Shown here one piece after another: positions 29,067-37,807 of a stretch of DNA of 64,000 nucleotides; position 1 is the stretch's first letter; each line of letters opens with the position of its first letter. A program made the position numbers and the translations under genes. Source of the stretch: Clostridia bacterium (lineage in GTDB: Bacteria; Bacillota_A; Clostridia; UBA1212; UBA1255); NCBI GenBank assembly GCA_017522515.1, contig JAFWZH010000103.1:20677-84676 (forward strand), in the 5' to 3' direction. The notes below the pieces were generated by a model. The model had not been told where the DNA came from. It worked only from the letters and a program-made list of their open reading frames with translations, and made no database searches.

Positions 29067-29909
29067 ATGAATATAGAAGATTTTTCAAACAAAATAGAAG
29101 AGCTGGTTGCCGATCTTTATGAGCAAAGCATACAAAATCAAGAATCTGCATGGAAGGTGCTGTATAAAAAGGTTGATGACAGATTTGAAGAGAAAGCAGA
29201 ATTTATAAAGGAAGCTACAGCGGATTGGACTGTTGAAGAGTGGAAGAAATTATTTTTACATCAAAATAATATAGGAAATCCAGATATTTACGCATTTATA
29301 GCTAAGAAAATCGAAGAACTTACAGATGGTAGGTTTTTTAAGGAATGTGTAGCAGAAAATATGTCGTACATTGAGAAAAATGTATATTCGACTACAGATA
29401 AAGAAGCTTTATACAAGTCGGATATTTTATTAAGCGCGGTTAAAGCACTTAACAGAATTTCAAGTTCCTCGGCGAAAGAAGAAGGAGAGCAAGCATTCCG
29501 TATGTGCAATCCTGTTAATGAGCATATTTTATATGAACTTGCAGAATATGTGGCGGCACAATGTGAAGATAAACTCCCCGAGATGATTTCGGATGAAAGT
29601 ATAGACGGAGACAAATTGGTGGCTCTTTTGTCAATGTGTATTCAGGAGAACAAGCGTAACGACAAAATTTATGCTGCCATGAAACAGAGATTTAAGAAAA
29701 TACCCGATAACAGCGAAACAAAGGATATATTTGCAGCAATCTTTGGAGATTACGGCGAGTCGAACGCAATTATGATGCTGAGAAAATTTGCCAAATCTTT
29801 AATTGCAGAGTATACAGAGGACGGCAACAGAGAAACTTTTAGCAGAATTATGATGGTTATGTCTGTAATTGAAGGTCTTGGTGGAATAACAGACGATTTG
29901 ATGCAATAA
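29067..29909 (+). CDS. Hypothetical soluble protein
   Basis: A 280-residue, acidic, mostly helical protein without signal peptide, membrane segment or recognisable motif. It begins MNIEDFSNKIEELVADLYEQ. ATG 29067 has GAGGGAATGTTTA upstream. It lies 23 bp after the membrane protein gene and is followed by a hairpin. Real gene status is supported by length, codon use like its neighbours and a proper ribosome site. Function cannot be stated. Confidence 0.7.
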   Translation: MNIEDFSNKIEELVADLYEQSIQNQESAWKVLYKKVDDRFEEKAEFIKEATADWTVEEWKKLFLHQNNIGNPDIYAFIAKKIEELTDGRFFKECVAENMSYIEKNVYSTTDKEALYKSDILLSAVKALNRISSSSAKEEGEQAFRMCNPVNEHILYELAEYVAAQCEDKLPEMISDESIDGDKLVALLSMCIQENKRNDKIYAAMKQRFKKIPDNSETKDIFAAIFGDYGESNAIMMLRKFAKSLIAEYTEDGNRETFSRIMMVMSVIEGLGGITDDLMQ

Positions 29910-29928
29910 AATTAATTAGAATATTTTA

Positions 29929-29972
29929 ACACCTCCTGTAATATGCTTTAGTAAGTAGTATGCAGGGGGTGT
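29929..29972 (+). terminator. Hairpin whose right arm is the cwlD ribosome site
   Basis: ACACCTCCTG pairs with CAGGGGGTGT (10 bp, one G-U), with a 24-nt loop, followed by CTTTATTT. It may terminate the upstream transcript. Because the right arm contains the GGGGGTG Shine-Dalgarno sequence of cwlD, the same hairpin would also hide that site when transcription reads through. Confidence 0.6.
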
Positions 29973-29978
29973 CTTTAT

Positions 29979-30734
29979 TTGATACTTATAATGAAAAAAA
30001 CAAACGTAATATTGGGAATCTTGATTTTTGTTCTTGTTGCGGCAATTATAGCGCTGAATTTGGGTTTTGCAGGGGAAGAGGACGGAAATGTGGTAAATGC
30101 TTCCGGCTACGTTGAAACTCTTTCAACTACAGGCAAAATAGTGGTGATTGATGCCGGGCATGGGGGAGAAGATCCGGGGGCTGTGAGTGCATACAGTGGT
30201 GCTAAAGAAAAGGATATTACTTTATTTATTGCTCAAAAAACAAAAGCTCTTCTTGAAGATGCCGGTTATACTGTGGTTATGACAAGAACAGAGGATGTAT
30301 TGTCTTATGATGACGAAAAGTTATCAATGACAGCAAAAAGGAGACAGGATTTAATTAAAAGAAAAAAAATGATGGATGAAAGCAACGCAGATATTGTTGT
30401 GAGTATTCATCTGAATTCATTTAGTGACTCACAATATCACGGAGCGCAAACATTTTATACAAAAGAATCATTATCAAGTAAGAAACTGGCAGTGAGTTTG
30501 CAAACTGCGTTGAGGGAAATTTTAGAGCCGGAGAATGATAGAGAAGCACTGTTAAAGTCGGAGGAAATAATAATTACAAAAAATTGCAAAGTAACAACAG
30601 CAATAGTTGAGTGTGGATTTTTATCAAATCAGGCGGAGGAAAGCAAGTTGATTAATGAGGCTTATCAGACTAAAATTGCAGAGGCTATAAAAGCGGGAGT
30701 GGATAATTATTTTACGGTAATAGCACCAAAATAG
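29979..30734 (+). CDS. cwlD: N-acetylmuramoyl-L-alanine amidase, CwlD-like
   Basis: A 251-residue Amidase_3 family zinc enzyme that cuts the lactyl-peptide bond of peptidoglycan. A membrane anchor or signal (about 10-28) precedes the catalytic domain. Zinc and catalytic residues are in DAGHGGEDPGA, the Glu of AKEKDITL, SIHLNSF and the final Glu of VECGFLSN. Size, single membrane segment and lack of binding repeats match CwlD, which makes muramic-delta-lactam in spore cortex, so sporulation is suggested but not shown. TTG 29979 is best placed after GGGGGTG; ATG 29991 is an alternative. Confidence 0.85.
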   Translation: MILIMKKTNVILGILIFVLVAAIIALNLGFAGEEDGNVVNASGYVETLSTTGKIVVIDAGHGGEDPGAVSAYSGAKEKDITLFIAQKTKALLEDAGYTVVMTRTEDVLSYDDEKLSMTAKRRQDLIKRKKMMDESNADIVVSIHLNSFSDSQYHGAQTFYTKESLSSKKLAVSLQTALREILEPENDREALLKSEEIIITKNCKVTTAIVECGFLSNQAEESKLINEAYQTKIAEAIKAGVDNYFTVIAPK

Positions 30735-30811
30735 ACGTTTTTAAACCATTTGGGAAATAATCGAGCATTAACGGATATGTTTTTTTGCTCAATATAGGGA
30801 AAAAGGAAGAG

Positions 30812-30843
30812 TCGACGGGAAATAGTAATCCCGTCGATTTTTG
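30812..30843 (+). terminator. Rho-independent terminator after cwlD
   Basis: Perfect stem TCGACGGGA...TCCCGTCGA with an 8-nt loop followed by TTTTTG. It separates cwlD from the Tad-like operon. Confidence 0.88.
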
Positions 30844-30910
30844 TTGTATTTAGGTATATTCTTCTGACTGTACCCGTTAATTCAATGGGAAATATACGGA
30901 GGTGTTTTTT

Positions 30911-32437
30911 ATGAATGATGTTTTAAACGGACGATTTTCAATAATAGAGACTGTTTCTGAGAATAGGCTGTATAAAGCTGTGGATACCGCTACAGGACAA
31001 ATGACGGCTGTTAAAAAATGGATAAATGAGGACAGTTATTTTAAAGCAGAGTTAGATGCATTAACATCCCTTAAACACCTTAGCGTACCGCAAATTGTTT
31101 GTAACTTTGAAGAAGATGGTTGCAAATATATTGCGGAGGAATGGTTGGACGGTGCACCCCCTAAAAAACTCAGCACCTCAAAAGATACTGTAAACCTTGC
31201 TGTTGAAATTGCAGAGTTTCTTTCTGCAATGAATTCATCCCAATGCCCCTCACGCATACATGGTGATATAAAACCGTCCAATCTTATTATTAACAACGGT
31301 AAGGTTTACTTTATTGATTTTGAGTGTTCTGTGATAACAGGTGAAGAAAAAAGAGAATCTAAGGATACATTTAAGGTGATAGGAAAGTATTTTACTGCAC
31401 CTGAGGTTTTCTATGGTAGGCAATGTATACAAAGTGATATTTATTCCGTAGGTGCGGTTATGGCTTGGATGCTGGGAGGTGTGGATGACGATGGATTAAA
31501 TTTATCTCGTATTGCTGCGGATAGCAAGCTTAAAGCAATAATAAAAAAGTGTCTATCATATAAAATTGAAAAAAGATATGCTTCTGTGGATGAATTAATA
31601 TATGACCTTAAATTAATTAATAGTAAAACAGATATAAATATATCCTTAACCAAAGATATTTGCAGAGAGAGTTTTTCGGTTTTTGTAGATTGCAATGTTT
31701 TTTTTGCATGGGAAATGGCTGCGACAGCAACCACTTGTTTTGGAATGAAAGCCTGTGTTATGGCTGTTACTGATCGAACACAGAGAAAAATAAATTATTT
31801 TTCGGATATTAATAGAACATATAGCACACAAAATGTGGAAGAAGAAACAATACCGTATTATTTTAGTGCAGAATCTTTATTTAAAAGAGAAGCCTCTTTA
31901 TGGCTGGCCAAAGGGCTTATAAATAATGCTTCGGAGGCAGGAGAGAGAATGTTTTATTCAGGATCTAGATTTCCGGGAGAGGCAGAACCTGATAATGAGG
32001 AATATATAAAAGATCTTGTTAAATGGGGGAAAGACAATTTTGACTGCATTATATTTGTAACAGACAGATATGATGACAAACCTGCTGTTAAGAATTTCGC
32101 GGCTGAATGTGATTATACAATAGCTACACCATTAGCAAATGTCGATGATATAGAAGCTTGTAAGGATTACTATGAGTGCTTTGGAGGTCGTGTACTTTAT
32201 GCGGCATGGGAATTTAGCAGAGAAAGCAGTTTGCCCGAGGAGAGTATTAGGTTAATAGTTGGCGAAGATAACTACCTTGGTGCAATTTTACGTAGTGATG
32301 AAAAGAATTATAGACGTAATTTTGCAGGCAAAATACAACCGATATTCATGACTGAGGCAAAGGAAGAGCAGGCAGGATATGTACAAATAATAAATCGGAT
32401 ATTTAGAATTAGGAATTTCCAAAAAAGGAGTGTGTGA
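30911..32437 (+). CDS. Atypical protein kinase fused to a TadZ/ParA-like domain
   Basis: About 508 residues. Residues 1-245 have a protein kinase fold: VAIK-type lysine in TAVKKW, catalytic loop HGDIKPSN, DFE in place of DFG, and APEV with SDIYSVGAV (subdomains VIII-IX). The glycine-rich loop lacks its glycines (IIETVSENRLYKA), so nucleotide use may be altered. Residues about 255-500 look like a MinD/TadZ-type domain whose Walker A has been lost; FDCIIFVTDRYDD and CDYTIATPLANVDD fit the later strands. It begins the Tad-like operon, where TadZ normally localises the machine. ATG 30911 follows GGAGGTG. Confidence 0.75.
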   Translation: MNDVLNGRFSIIETVSENRLYKAVDTATGQMTAVKKWINEDSYFKAELDALTSLKHLSVPQIVCNFEEDGCKYIAEEWLDGAPPKKLSTSKDTVNLAVEIAEFLSAMNSSQCPSRIHGDIKPSNLIINNGKVYFIDFECSVITGEEKRESKDTFKVIGKYFTAPEVFYGRQCIQSDIYSVGAVMAWMLGGVDDDGLNLSRIAADSKLKAIIKKCLSYKIEKRYASVDELIYDLKLINSKTDINISLTKDICRESFSVFVDCNVFFAWEMAATATTCFGMKACVMAVTDRTQRKINYFSDINRTYSTQNVEEETIPYYFSAESLFKREASLWLAKGLINNASEAGERMFYSGSRFPGEAEPDNEEYIKDLVKWGKDNFDCIIFVTDRYDDKPAVKNFAAECDYTIATPLANVDDIEACKDYYECFGGRVLYAAWEFSRESSLPEESIRLIVGEDNYLGAILRSDEKNYRRNFAGKIQPIFMTEAKEEQAGYVQIINRIFRIRNFQKRSV

Positions 32438-32440
32438 GAA

Positions 32441-33154
32441 ATGAAAAAAAATATTGTTTTAAAAACTGCAATTTTTCTTTTAAGTATGGCGGTAGTCTCC
32501 GGAATATATACATTTATTGTAATTCCGTCAGTAAAAAAGGAAGAAAAGGCGATATATGAGAAAAAATTAGAGACAGAAATGTATACGTATATAAGTGTTC
32601 TGACATATACAGGGGACACGCCCTTGCTGGAAAATACAATTATTACAGAAGCAGTAAAGGCATGCTTCGAAAAAGTTCAAATGCCGTTGGGCTGTGCTAC
32701 TTCAGATTATGTAAGCGATTTCGACGATATTTGCGGAATGCAACTTAAATATGCAATTTGCAATGGACAGCAGGTTTCTTATAACAATTTTAAGGAATTC
32801 TTAAAAGATGCTGATGGTAGTGAAAGATTAAAAGAATTTCCAATAAGCAGTCTTGTAGCAGGACAAGCAATGCCGGGGAGATATGCTGATATTTTACTTA
32901 AATATCCTGATGGCAGTTCAGCAGTTGTTGTGCCCAAGATTCAAATATATGACATACAGCAAGAAAGTGAAGGAAATATTACAGGAAATAAAAAAGATGT
33001 AAAGGCGTACACGATGGTTTTTGCAGTAAACGAAGAGGAATATAATGATTTAATTGAGGCAATAAAGGAAGGAGTATTAGAAATTCGCATATATATAGAT
33101 GAATTACAGGTAGCCTCCGAAAAAACATATATTCCCGCAAGTTTTGTCAGATAG
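32441..33154 (+). CDS. CpaB/RcpC-like pilus assembly protein
   Basis: A 237-residue protein with an N-terminal membrane anchor (TAIFLLSMAVVSGIYTFIV) and an exported domain. FPISSLVAGQAMPGRYADILL is followed by strands like those of CpaB/RcpC, the SAF-domain proteins of Tad systems. A Q-T-VPV style strand is replaced by SAVVVPKIQI. It starts 3 bp after the kinase-TadZ gene and precedes the ATPase gene by 9 bp, so the operon context supports the call. Sequence identity to known CpaB seems low. Confidence 0.6.
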   Translation: MKKNIVLKTAIFLLSMAVVSGIYTFIVIPSVKKEEKAIYEKKLETEMYTYISVLTYTGDTPLLENTIITEAVKACFEKVQMPLGCATSDYVSDFDDICGMQLKYAICNGQQVSYNNFKEFLKDADGSERLKEFPISSLVAGQAMPGRYADILLKYPDGSSAVVVPKIQIYDIQQESEGNITGNKKDVKAYTMVFAVNEEEYNDLIEAIKEGVLEIRIYIDELQVASEKTYIPASFVR

Positions 33155-33163
33155 GGTAAAAAA

Positions 33164-34825
33164 ATGGGTTATCTTAATTCAAAAGCATGGAAAGAGTTAA
33201 TAGAAATAGTTGCGGATTGTTTGTCAGACAGCACGCGTTTTGCAGAAACGTATAAAGTAGACAAGCTAAAAGCAGAAAAAGCAATACGATCTTTCACGGT
33301 AATGAAAGATATGGCTGCTTTAGGGGGCAAATCTGCAAGGCAAAATATTGTTGACTATTATATTAAATTGTTAGAAACATATAAAGAAATAGATATAGAT
33401 GAAGCGATTGGAAGAGCAGTTGATTTTAATGATATTAATAATAATAGCCCGGAGATAGTCTTTGAACTTTTGTTGGCAAATTTTTCTTTTGAGAAAATAT
33501 GGGAAGAGTATAAGCCCTTCAGTGAAGATGACAGTGTGCTTGAAGAAGCTTCATTAATGAAGACAGCTAAGAAAATGTCACAGGAAACAGGCTTTATGCA
33601 CAAATACGCAACAAAAAGAGAAAAACTAAACTTTATATGTGTTCTGCTGTATGCCGTAAGCTACGGACAAAGTTGCATTGAATCTTTGCAGTATAAGGAT
33701 ATAAATGAGATTGGAATATTAAATAAAAATTATATTTATATTATCTATAAAGGAGCAAAAATTCATCTGAAATTTTTGCAGTTCGACAACAGCGGGACAA
33801 TAATTAATATTCAAAAAAAAGCAACACAAAAATCAGCATTGAACTACGACATGCAAAATCCAATGTTGGTGACAGCAAAAAATAACTCCAACAGAATAAG
33901 TGTTGCAGGTTATGATGTTACACCGGGAGATGAAGATTTTTATTATAACGAAAGAATTTTTAACCTAAATGTTGTATCGTTAGAGGACATAAGAGATAAA
34001 TATAAAACAATTGACGATAGAATAATAGAATTTTTAAGATTTAATCAAAAAGGGAGAGGTAGTTTTATTGTTTCAGGATCTGACATGGGCGTTGGTAAAA
34101 GTACTTTCCTTCTTTCTATGATAGGGGAGTACCCGAATTCGTGGGGAATAGGTATTCTTGACCAACAAAATGAGTTGCAGATAGGAGTTAAATATCCGGA
34201 TAAGAATGTAATTACGTTGGTAGAAAATGCTAAAAGAAATCTTGCACAGTGTTTTGCTTATTTACTTAAAACATCACGAGATGTCCTTGTTGTCAGTGAA
34301 ATTACTTTACCTGAGGAAGTCTCTGAACTTGTAAATTCTGCCTTGAGATTAAATGCCGGAGTAAGTGCCACGATGCACTCGTTTTCACCTAAGGAAGTTA
34401 TACCTAATTTACGAAATTTAATGATGAAGACACCAATGTATCATGATAAAAGTACAGCAGAAGAGGACATCGCGGGCTGTATAGATTTAATAATACACTT
34501 AAAAAGGTTAAATACCGGTAGAATTGTTGTAGACAGCATACATGAAGTATATTCTAATACGTCATGGCGAGAGGAGTTTGTATATGAGGAGGCATTTAAA
34601 AAAGACAGGGATTTTATGACAATGCAGCTTATATCTCTCGGAACTAAATATTTAAGTAGTTTAATGGCTGGAAAACAGTACAAACTTAAAACATTATTTA
34701 AGTTTCAAGAAGGTATTGGATGGCAAAGGCCTGAAAGCCCATCAGAGCAATATTTAAATAAAATGAGTAGATACGCTGGGAAAGAGGCTGTAAAAAAAAT
34801 AAAAAGTATCTTTGAGGAGGTATAA
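33164..34825 (+). CDS. TadA/CpaF-like secretion ATPase (divergent)
   Basis: A 553-residue ATPase. The N-terminal half is a family-specific helical region. The ATPase core has Walker A SGSDMGVGKSTFLLSM near residue 305 and GILDQQNELQIGVKYPD, the counterpart of the Asp-box segment. VLVVSEITLPEEV stands where TadA has the GEVRG region, followed by AGVSATMHSFSPKEVIPNLRNLM, matching the STxHANS segment. The ATPase would power pilus assembly or secretion at the membrane. Its stop overlaps the leader of the TadB-like gene. Confidence 0.8.
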   Translation: MGYLNSKAWKELIEIVADCLSDSTRFAETYKVDKLKAEKAIRSFTVMKDMAALGGKSARQNIVDYYIKLLETYKEIDIDEAIGRAVDFNDINNNSPEIVFELLLANFSFEKIWEEYKPFSEDDSVLEEASLMKTAKKMSQETGFMHKYATKREKLNFICVLLYAVSYGQSCIESLQYKDINEIGILNKNYIYIIYKGAKIHLKFLQFDNSGTIINIQKKATQKSALNYDMQNPMLVTAKNNSNRISVAGYDVTPGDEDFYYNERIFNLNVVSLEDIRDKYKTIDDRIIEFLRFNQKGRGSFIVSGSDMGVGKSTFLLSMIGEYPNSWGIGILDQQNELQIGVKYPDKNVITLVENAKRNLAQCFAYLLKTSRDVLVVSEITLPEEVSELVNSALRLNAGVSATMHSFSPKEVIPNLRNLMMKTPMYHDKSTAEEDIAGCIDLIIHLKRLNTGRIVVDSIHEVYSNTSWREEFVYEEAFKKDRDFMTMQLISLGTKYLSSLMAGKQYKLKTLFKFQEGIGWQRPESPSEQYLNKMSRYAGKEAVKKIKSIFEEV

Positions 34826-34829
34826 GTTT

Positions 34830-35789
34830 GTGGAGAATGTTTTTTTTGTAATATTATTTGCAGGGGGATTAATAAGTGTTATTGGTGCAGGCATATTAGC
34901 AACATTAAATACGGTCAGAAAAAGAAAATATGGAAGAATTGCACCTTCTGTTTTTATAGAAAAATATGGAGAAAAAGTGTATAGATTATTTTCCGGAAAT
35001 AAGTACTTTATTAAATTCAGTGATGAGGTAGCATATAAAATATCTGTTTTTAATACGGTGTCTTATGAAAAAAACAGACAGATTAGTATTTTTGTTGTTT
35101 TATTTTTTATATTTATAATTTCCGTTGTGTCAATAGTACTTTTATTTTTGTTTTTACCGTATTGGTATATTGCTTTTGTTTATATAGTTTTTTTTGTAAC
35201 AGCATTGATTTTTTTATTACAATTGGTTTCAGATGCAATTATGAATAGATATCTGAAAAATTTGCCGGAGGCAATAAAAATATTGCAATCGCGTTTTATG
35301 ACGAAAGGAAGTATATCAAAAGCAATTCAAGTAAGTATTCCGGATTTGCCAACCGGTATAAAGGCAGAGATGATAAGAATATATGATGCAATGAAACAAA
35401 ATGAAACAGAAAGAACAAAAGAAGTCTTTTGGGAAATTGATAAAAAATATTCCAATGAGCATATGTCAGTTTTGCTTGATTTGATACGTCTTGCTCATTA
35501 TAACGGAGGAACCGAAACTGTAAAAACGCAATTCGATGCTATGATTAAAGACGTTCTCGAAGATTTGGAAAATCAGCAGGATTTAAGAGGGGCATCTATG
35601 AGTTATATTGTTATGTCAGTTTTGTTTACAGCCGCATTGCCAATAGTAAAAATATACAACGGATCAATACTTGGTACATCAGAAATGGAATATTACAGTT
35701 CACGAGAAGGAATGCTTTTTGCTATGGCTTATGTGGGTTTTTTAATTCTCTTAATAGGTATTATGTTTTATCTAAAGAAAAAGGGGTGA
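34830..35789 (+). CDS. TadB-like inner-membrane platform protein
   Basis: About 319 residues of the type II secretion F family layout. It has an N-terminal membrane segment, a pair of long segments around SIFVVLFFIFIISVVSIVLL and YIAFVYIVFFVTALIFLLQL, a cytoplasmic helical domain (LPEAIKILQSRFMTKGSISKAI) and a C-terminal membrane segment. GTG 34830 was chosen because GAGGAGGT lies 9 bp before it; an in-frame TTG at 34812 would overlap the ribosome site. Together with the next gene it forms the TadB-TadC pair. Confidence 0.7.
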   Translation: MENVFFVILFAGGLISVIGAGILATLNTVRKRKYGRIAPSVFIEKYGEKVYRLFSGNKYFIKFSDEVAYKISVFNTVSYEKNRQISIFVVLFFIFIISVVSIVLLFLFLPYWYIAFVYIVFFVTALIFLLQLVSDAIMNRYLKNLPEAIKILQSRFMTKGSISKAIQVSIPDLPTGIKAEMIRIYDAMKQNETERTKEVFWEIDKKYSNEHMSVLLDLIRLAHYNGGTETVKTQFDAMIKDVLEDLENQQDLRGASMSYIVMSVLFTAALPIVKIYNGSILGTSEMEYYSSREGMLFAMAYVGFLILLIGIMFYLKKKG

Positions 35790-35798
35790 ATTGTTACC

Positions 35799-36437
35799 AT
35801 GAGTCTTAGAGTTTTCTTTTTAATAGGAGCTTTTCTTACGGGAGTCGCAGTAATTTTAACAGATCTTATAATCGGAGAAATAACACAACAAGAGCTTTTA
35901 ATGAAAATAAGCGCGGTTATTGTCTTTTCTTGTTTTGCTTTCTACATTCCGACTTTGTTTAGGATTATAAAAAAATCAGGAGAAAATTCAAAAAAAAGAA
36001 AAGAATTAAGATTTTTAAAGAAAATTTTTGTTATGTGTGGGAGCATAAAGCCTGTAGATTATATGCAGGTGGTAAATGCTATGTATGAAAGGGCCGAGTG
36101 CTATAAACAGGACTTAGAAAATATAATGGATATTTTACGCAAGAGTAATATTGATAAAGAAGATTTTTTTAGTGAACTATTAATATCTACAAGAGATATT
36201 GATTCAAAATTATTTTATGAAAAGTTATTTATTGGTTTTTTATATGATTTTGATTTGGCAATAAGAAGCATAGAGGGAGATTTTTTACAGGAAAAAAGAG
36301 CATACGCAAGATTTATTAAAAAAAGGATTAATTTAATTCATATTGTCGGTGTAACAGGGTTGTTTGTCGCAATGACGATACTTTTAATGTATATGTTAAA
36401 ACCCTGGCTAAATTCTATGAATTTTAGTCAATTTTAA
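35799..36437 (+). CDS. TadC-like membrane protein
   Basis: A 212-residue protein with two N-terminal membrane segments (FFLIGAFLTGVAVILTDLII, AVIVFSCFAFYIPTLFRII), a cytoplasmic helical domain (MCGSIKPVDYMQVVNAMYERAE) and a C-terminal segment (IVGVTGLFVAMTILLMYML). Size and topology fit a shortened TadC/GspF-like platform subunit. It follows the TadB-like gene by 9 bp. The assignment rests mainly on context and topology. Confidence 0.6.
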   Translation: MSLRVFFLIGAFLTGVAVILTDLIIGEITQQELLMKISAVIVFSCFAFYIPTLFRIIKKSGENSKKRKELRFLKKIFVMCGSIKPVDYMQVVNAMYERAECYKQDLENIMDILRKSNIDKEDFFSELLISTRDIDSKLFYEKLFIGFLYDFDLAIRSIEGDFLQEKRAYARFIKKRINLIHIVGVTGLFVAMTILLMYMLKPWLNSMNFSQF

Positions 36438-36460
36438 AAACAATAAGAGAGGTCGTGAAT

Positions 36461-36862
36461 ATGGATAAAGTAATTACAGAAGTTATAATCGGAGCAGTAA
36501 TTTTAACGCTGCTTATTTCAATAATACCCATTTACAGGAGCAGTGCTGCCATAGTCAGTACTGCCGGTGAAAAAAATGATATAAATGAAAATATTAAGGA
36601 GGTGACTTTTGGGAGGATTCCGGAAAATGGAGATGTCGTTTCAGGAGGGTATTTATTGGAATTTGTTTTGTATGCAGCCCAAAAATATAAAATAGAATTA
36701 TCTATAGAGTTTCCTGAAGGTATGTATGTTATTCGTAACAACAGTAAATCAGAGTGTTTTAATGTTGTAAACAATAACATGTTGTTTAAAATAGAACAAA
36801 GTGAATTTGTTGGTGAAGTTTTAACAATCCATTTTGTTTTTTGTGAGGAAGAGAGTTTATAA
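36461..36862 (+). CDS. Pilin-like membrane-anchored subunit 1
   Basis: About 133 residues. The hydrophobic N-terminal helix (VITEVIIGAVILTLLISIIPIY) starts right after a short charged leader, as in type IV pilins and TadE-like proteins. The rest is a small beta-rich exported domain. There is no clear prepilin peptidase site of the G-x4-E type, but the T-E in the leader is similar. ATG 36461 follows AGAGAGGT. The position after the platform genes supports a pilin or pseudopilin role. Confidence 0.55.
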   Translation: MDKVITEVIIGAVILTLLISIIPIYRSSAAIVSTAGEKNDINENIKEVTFGRIPENGDVVSGGYLLEFVLYAAQKYKIELSIEFPEGMYVIRNNSKSECFNVVNNNMLFKIEQSEFVGEVLTIHFVFCEEESL

Positions 36863-36917
36863 GAATATAGCGTAATTGCTGCAGGTTATAATAAAAACTT
36901 AAGATTGGAGAGGTTTT

Positions 36918-37286
36918 ATGGAAAAGGTAATTGCAACTATAGTTATTATTGTTTTGACAATGGGACTCATAAGTTATGCTATTGTGGGCCAAATGGGGGG
37001 ATTTAGAGATACTGCAGATGTAGTAACCGAAGAAGAAAGTAGGTTAGATACAATGCTTAAAGACAGTTCAGTTGTTCCACTTAGTACAGTCAGAAACTAT
37101 TTAAATAAGAGTTCTGCCGCGGGATATGAGATCACTGTCGATGGGGAAACAATCACAAGCAGTGAGGATCTTTCTGAGTATAATGATAATACTTTGTTTA
37201 AAATGAGTAAAACATATGACGAATACGGCAAAATAACAGAAATAGTTTTTGTTTTAAAAAACCAATCTTTTGCCCAAGCCGGATAA
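36918..37286 (+). CDS. Pilin-like subunit 2 (possible major subunit)
   Basis: A 122-residue protein. MEKVIATIVIIVLTMGLISYAIV is a pilin-like hydrophobic N-helix ahead of an exported Ser/Asp-rich domain. ATTGGAGAGG sits before the ATG. The gene is followed by a perfect 12-bp hairpin, the arrangement often seen after abundant pilin genes where it stabilises that part of the message. This suggests, but does not prove, that it is the major subunit. Confidence 0.55.
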   Translation: MEKVIATIVIIVLTMGLISYAIVGQMGGFRDTADVVTEEESRLDTMLKDSSVVPLSTVRNYLNKSSAAGYEITVDGETITSSEDLSEYNDNTLFKMSKTYDEYGKITEIVFVLKNQSFAQAG

Positions 37287-37300
37287 TTTTTGCCTGATTT

Positions 37301-37333
37301 TTCAGATGTCGGTTTGTGGCGCCGACATCTGAA
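37301..37333 (+). terminator. Perfect 12-bp hairpin inside the Tad-like operon
   Basis: TTCAGATGTCGG pairs perfectly with CCGACATCTGAA around a 9-nt loop. No T-run follows on the plus strand, so it is more likely a partial terminator or RNA-stability element than a strong terminator. Confidence 0.7.
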
Positions 37334-37365
37334 TATATCAAAGTATAGAAGGAGAATGAAAAGAT

Positions 37366-37776
37366 ATGACAGGGAAATTTATGGCATACGTTTTATCAAT
37401 AATTACTTTTTTTTATATACTTTTGATTAGTATTTCTTTATTTATGCATATGGCAACAGAAGAGAGAATTAATGACATTTGCTTTGATGCAGCAGAAACA
37501 ATAAGTACGAGGGGTTTTTTGTCTAGTGAAGTTTTAGAATATATTAAGGGAAATCTTTCTTGTTATGGAATATATGAATTAAATATTACTTTGGAGAAAT
37601 TAAATGAGGATGGGACTTTATGTTATTACTTTGGAGAGGAACAAATTGTTGAAAAGTATTTATCAAAAGGAGATAGAATGGTTATTTCTGCAGTAGGACA
37701 AAATCCTACCATATTTGAAAAAGTAACAGGAATAGACAAGAGCATTGCAGCTGTTAAAGTTGCTGTAATTAATTGA
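37366..37776 (+). CDS. TadE/minor-pilin-like protein
   Basis: A 136-residue protein with an N-terminal membrane helix (YVLSIITFFYILLISISLFMH) and a small exported domain with two cysteines (CFDAAE and LSCYGIY). AGAAGGAGAATGAAAAG precedes the ATG. Short proteins of this layout at the end of Tad loci are usually TadE/TadF-like minor pilins. No specific family was recognised. Confidence 0.5.
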   Translation: MTGKFMAYVLSIITFFYILLISISLFMHMATEERINDICFDAAETISTRGFLSSEVLEYIKGNLSCYGIYELNITLEKLNEDGTLCYYFGEEQIVEKYLSKGDRMVISAVGQNPTIFEKVTGIDKSIAAVKVAVIN

Positions 37777-37807
37777 TATTTTACATTTTAAAAAAGGAGG
37801 GTAATGC

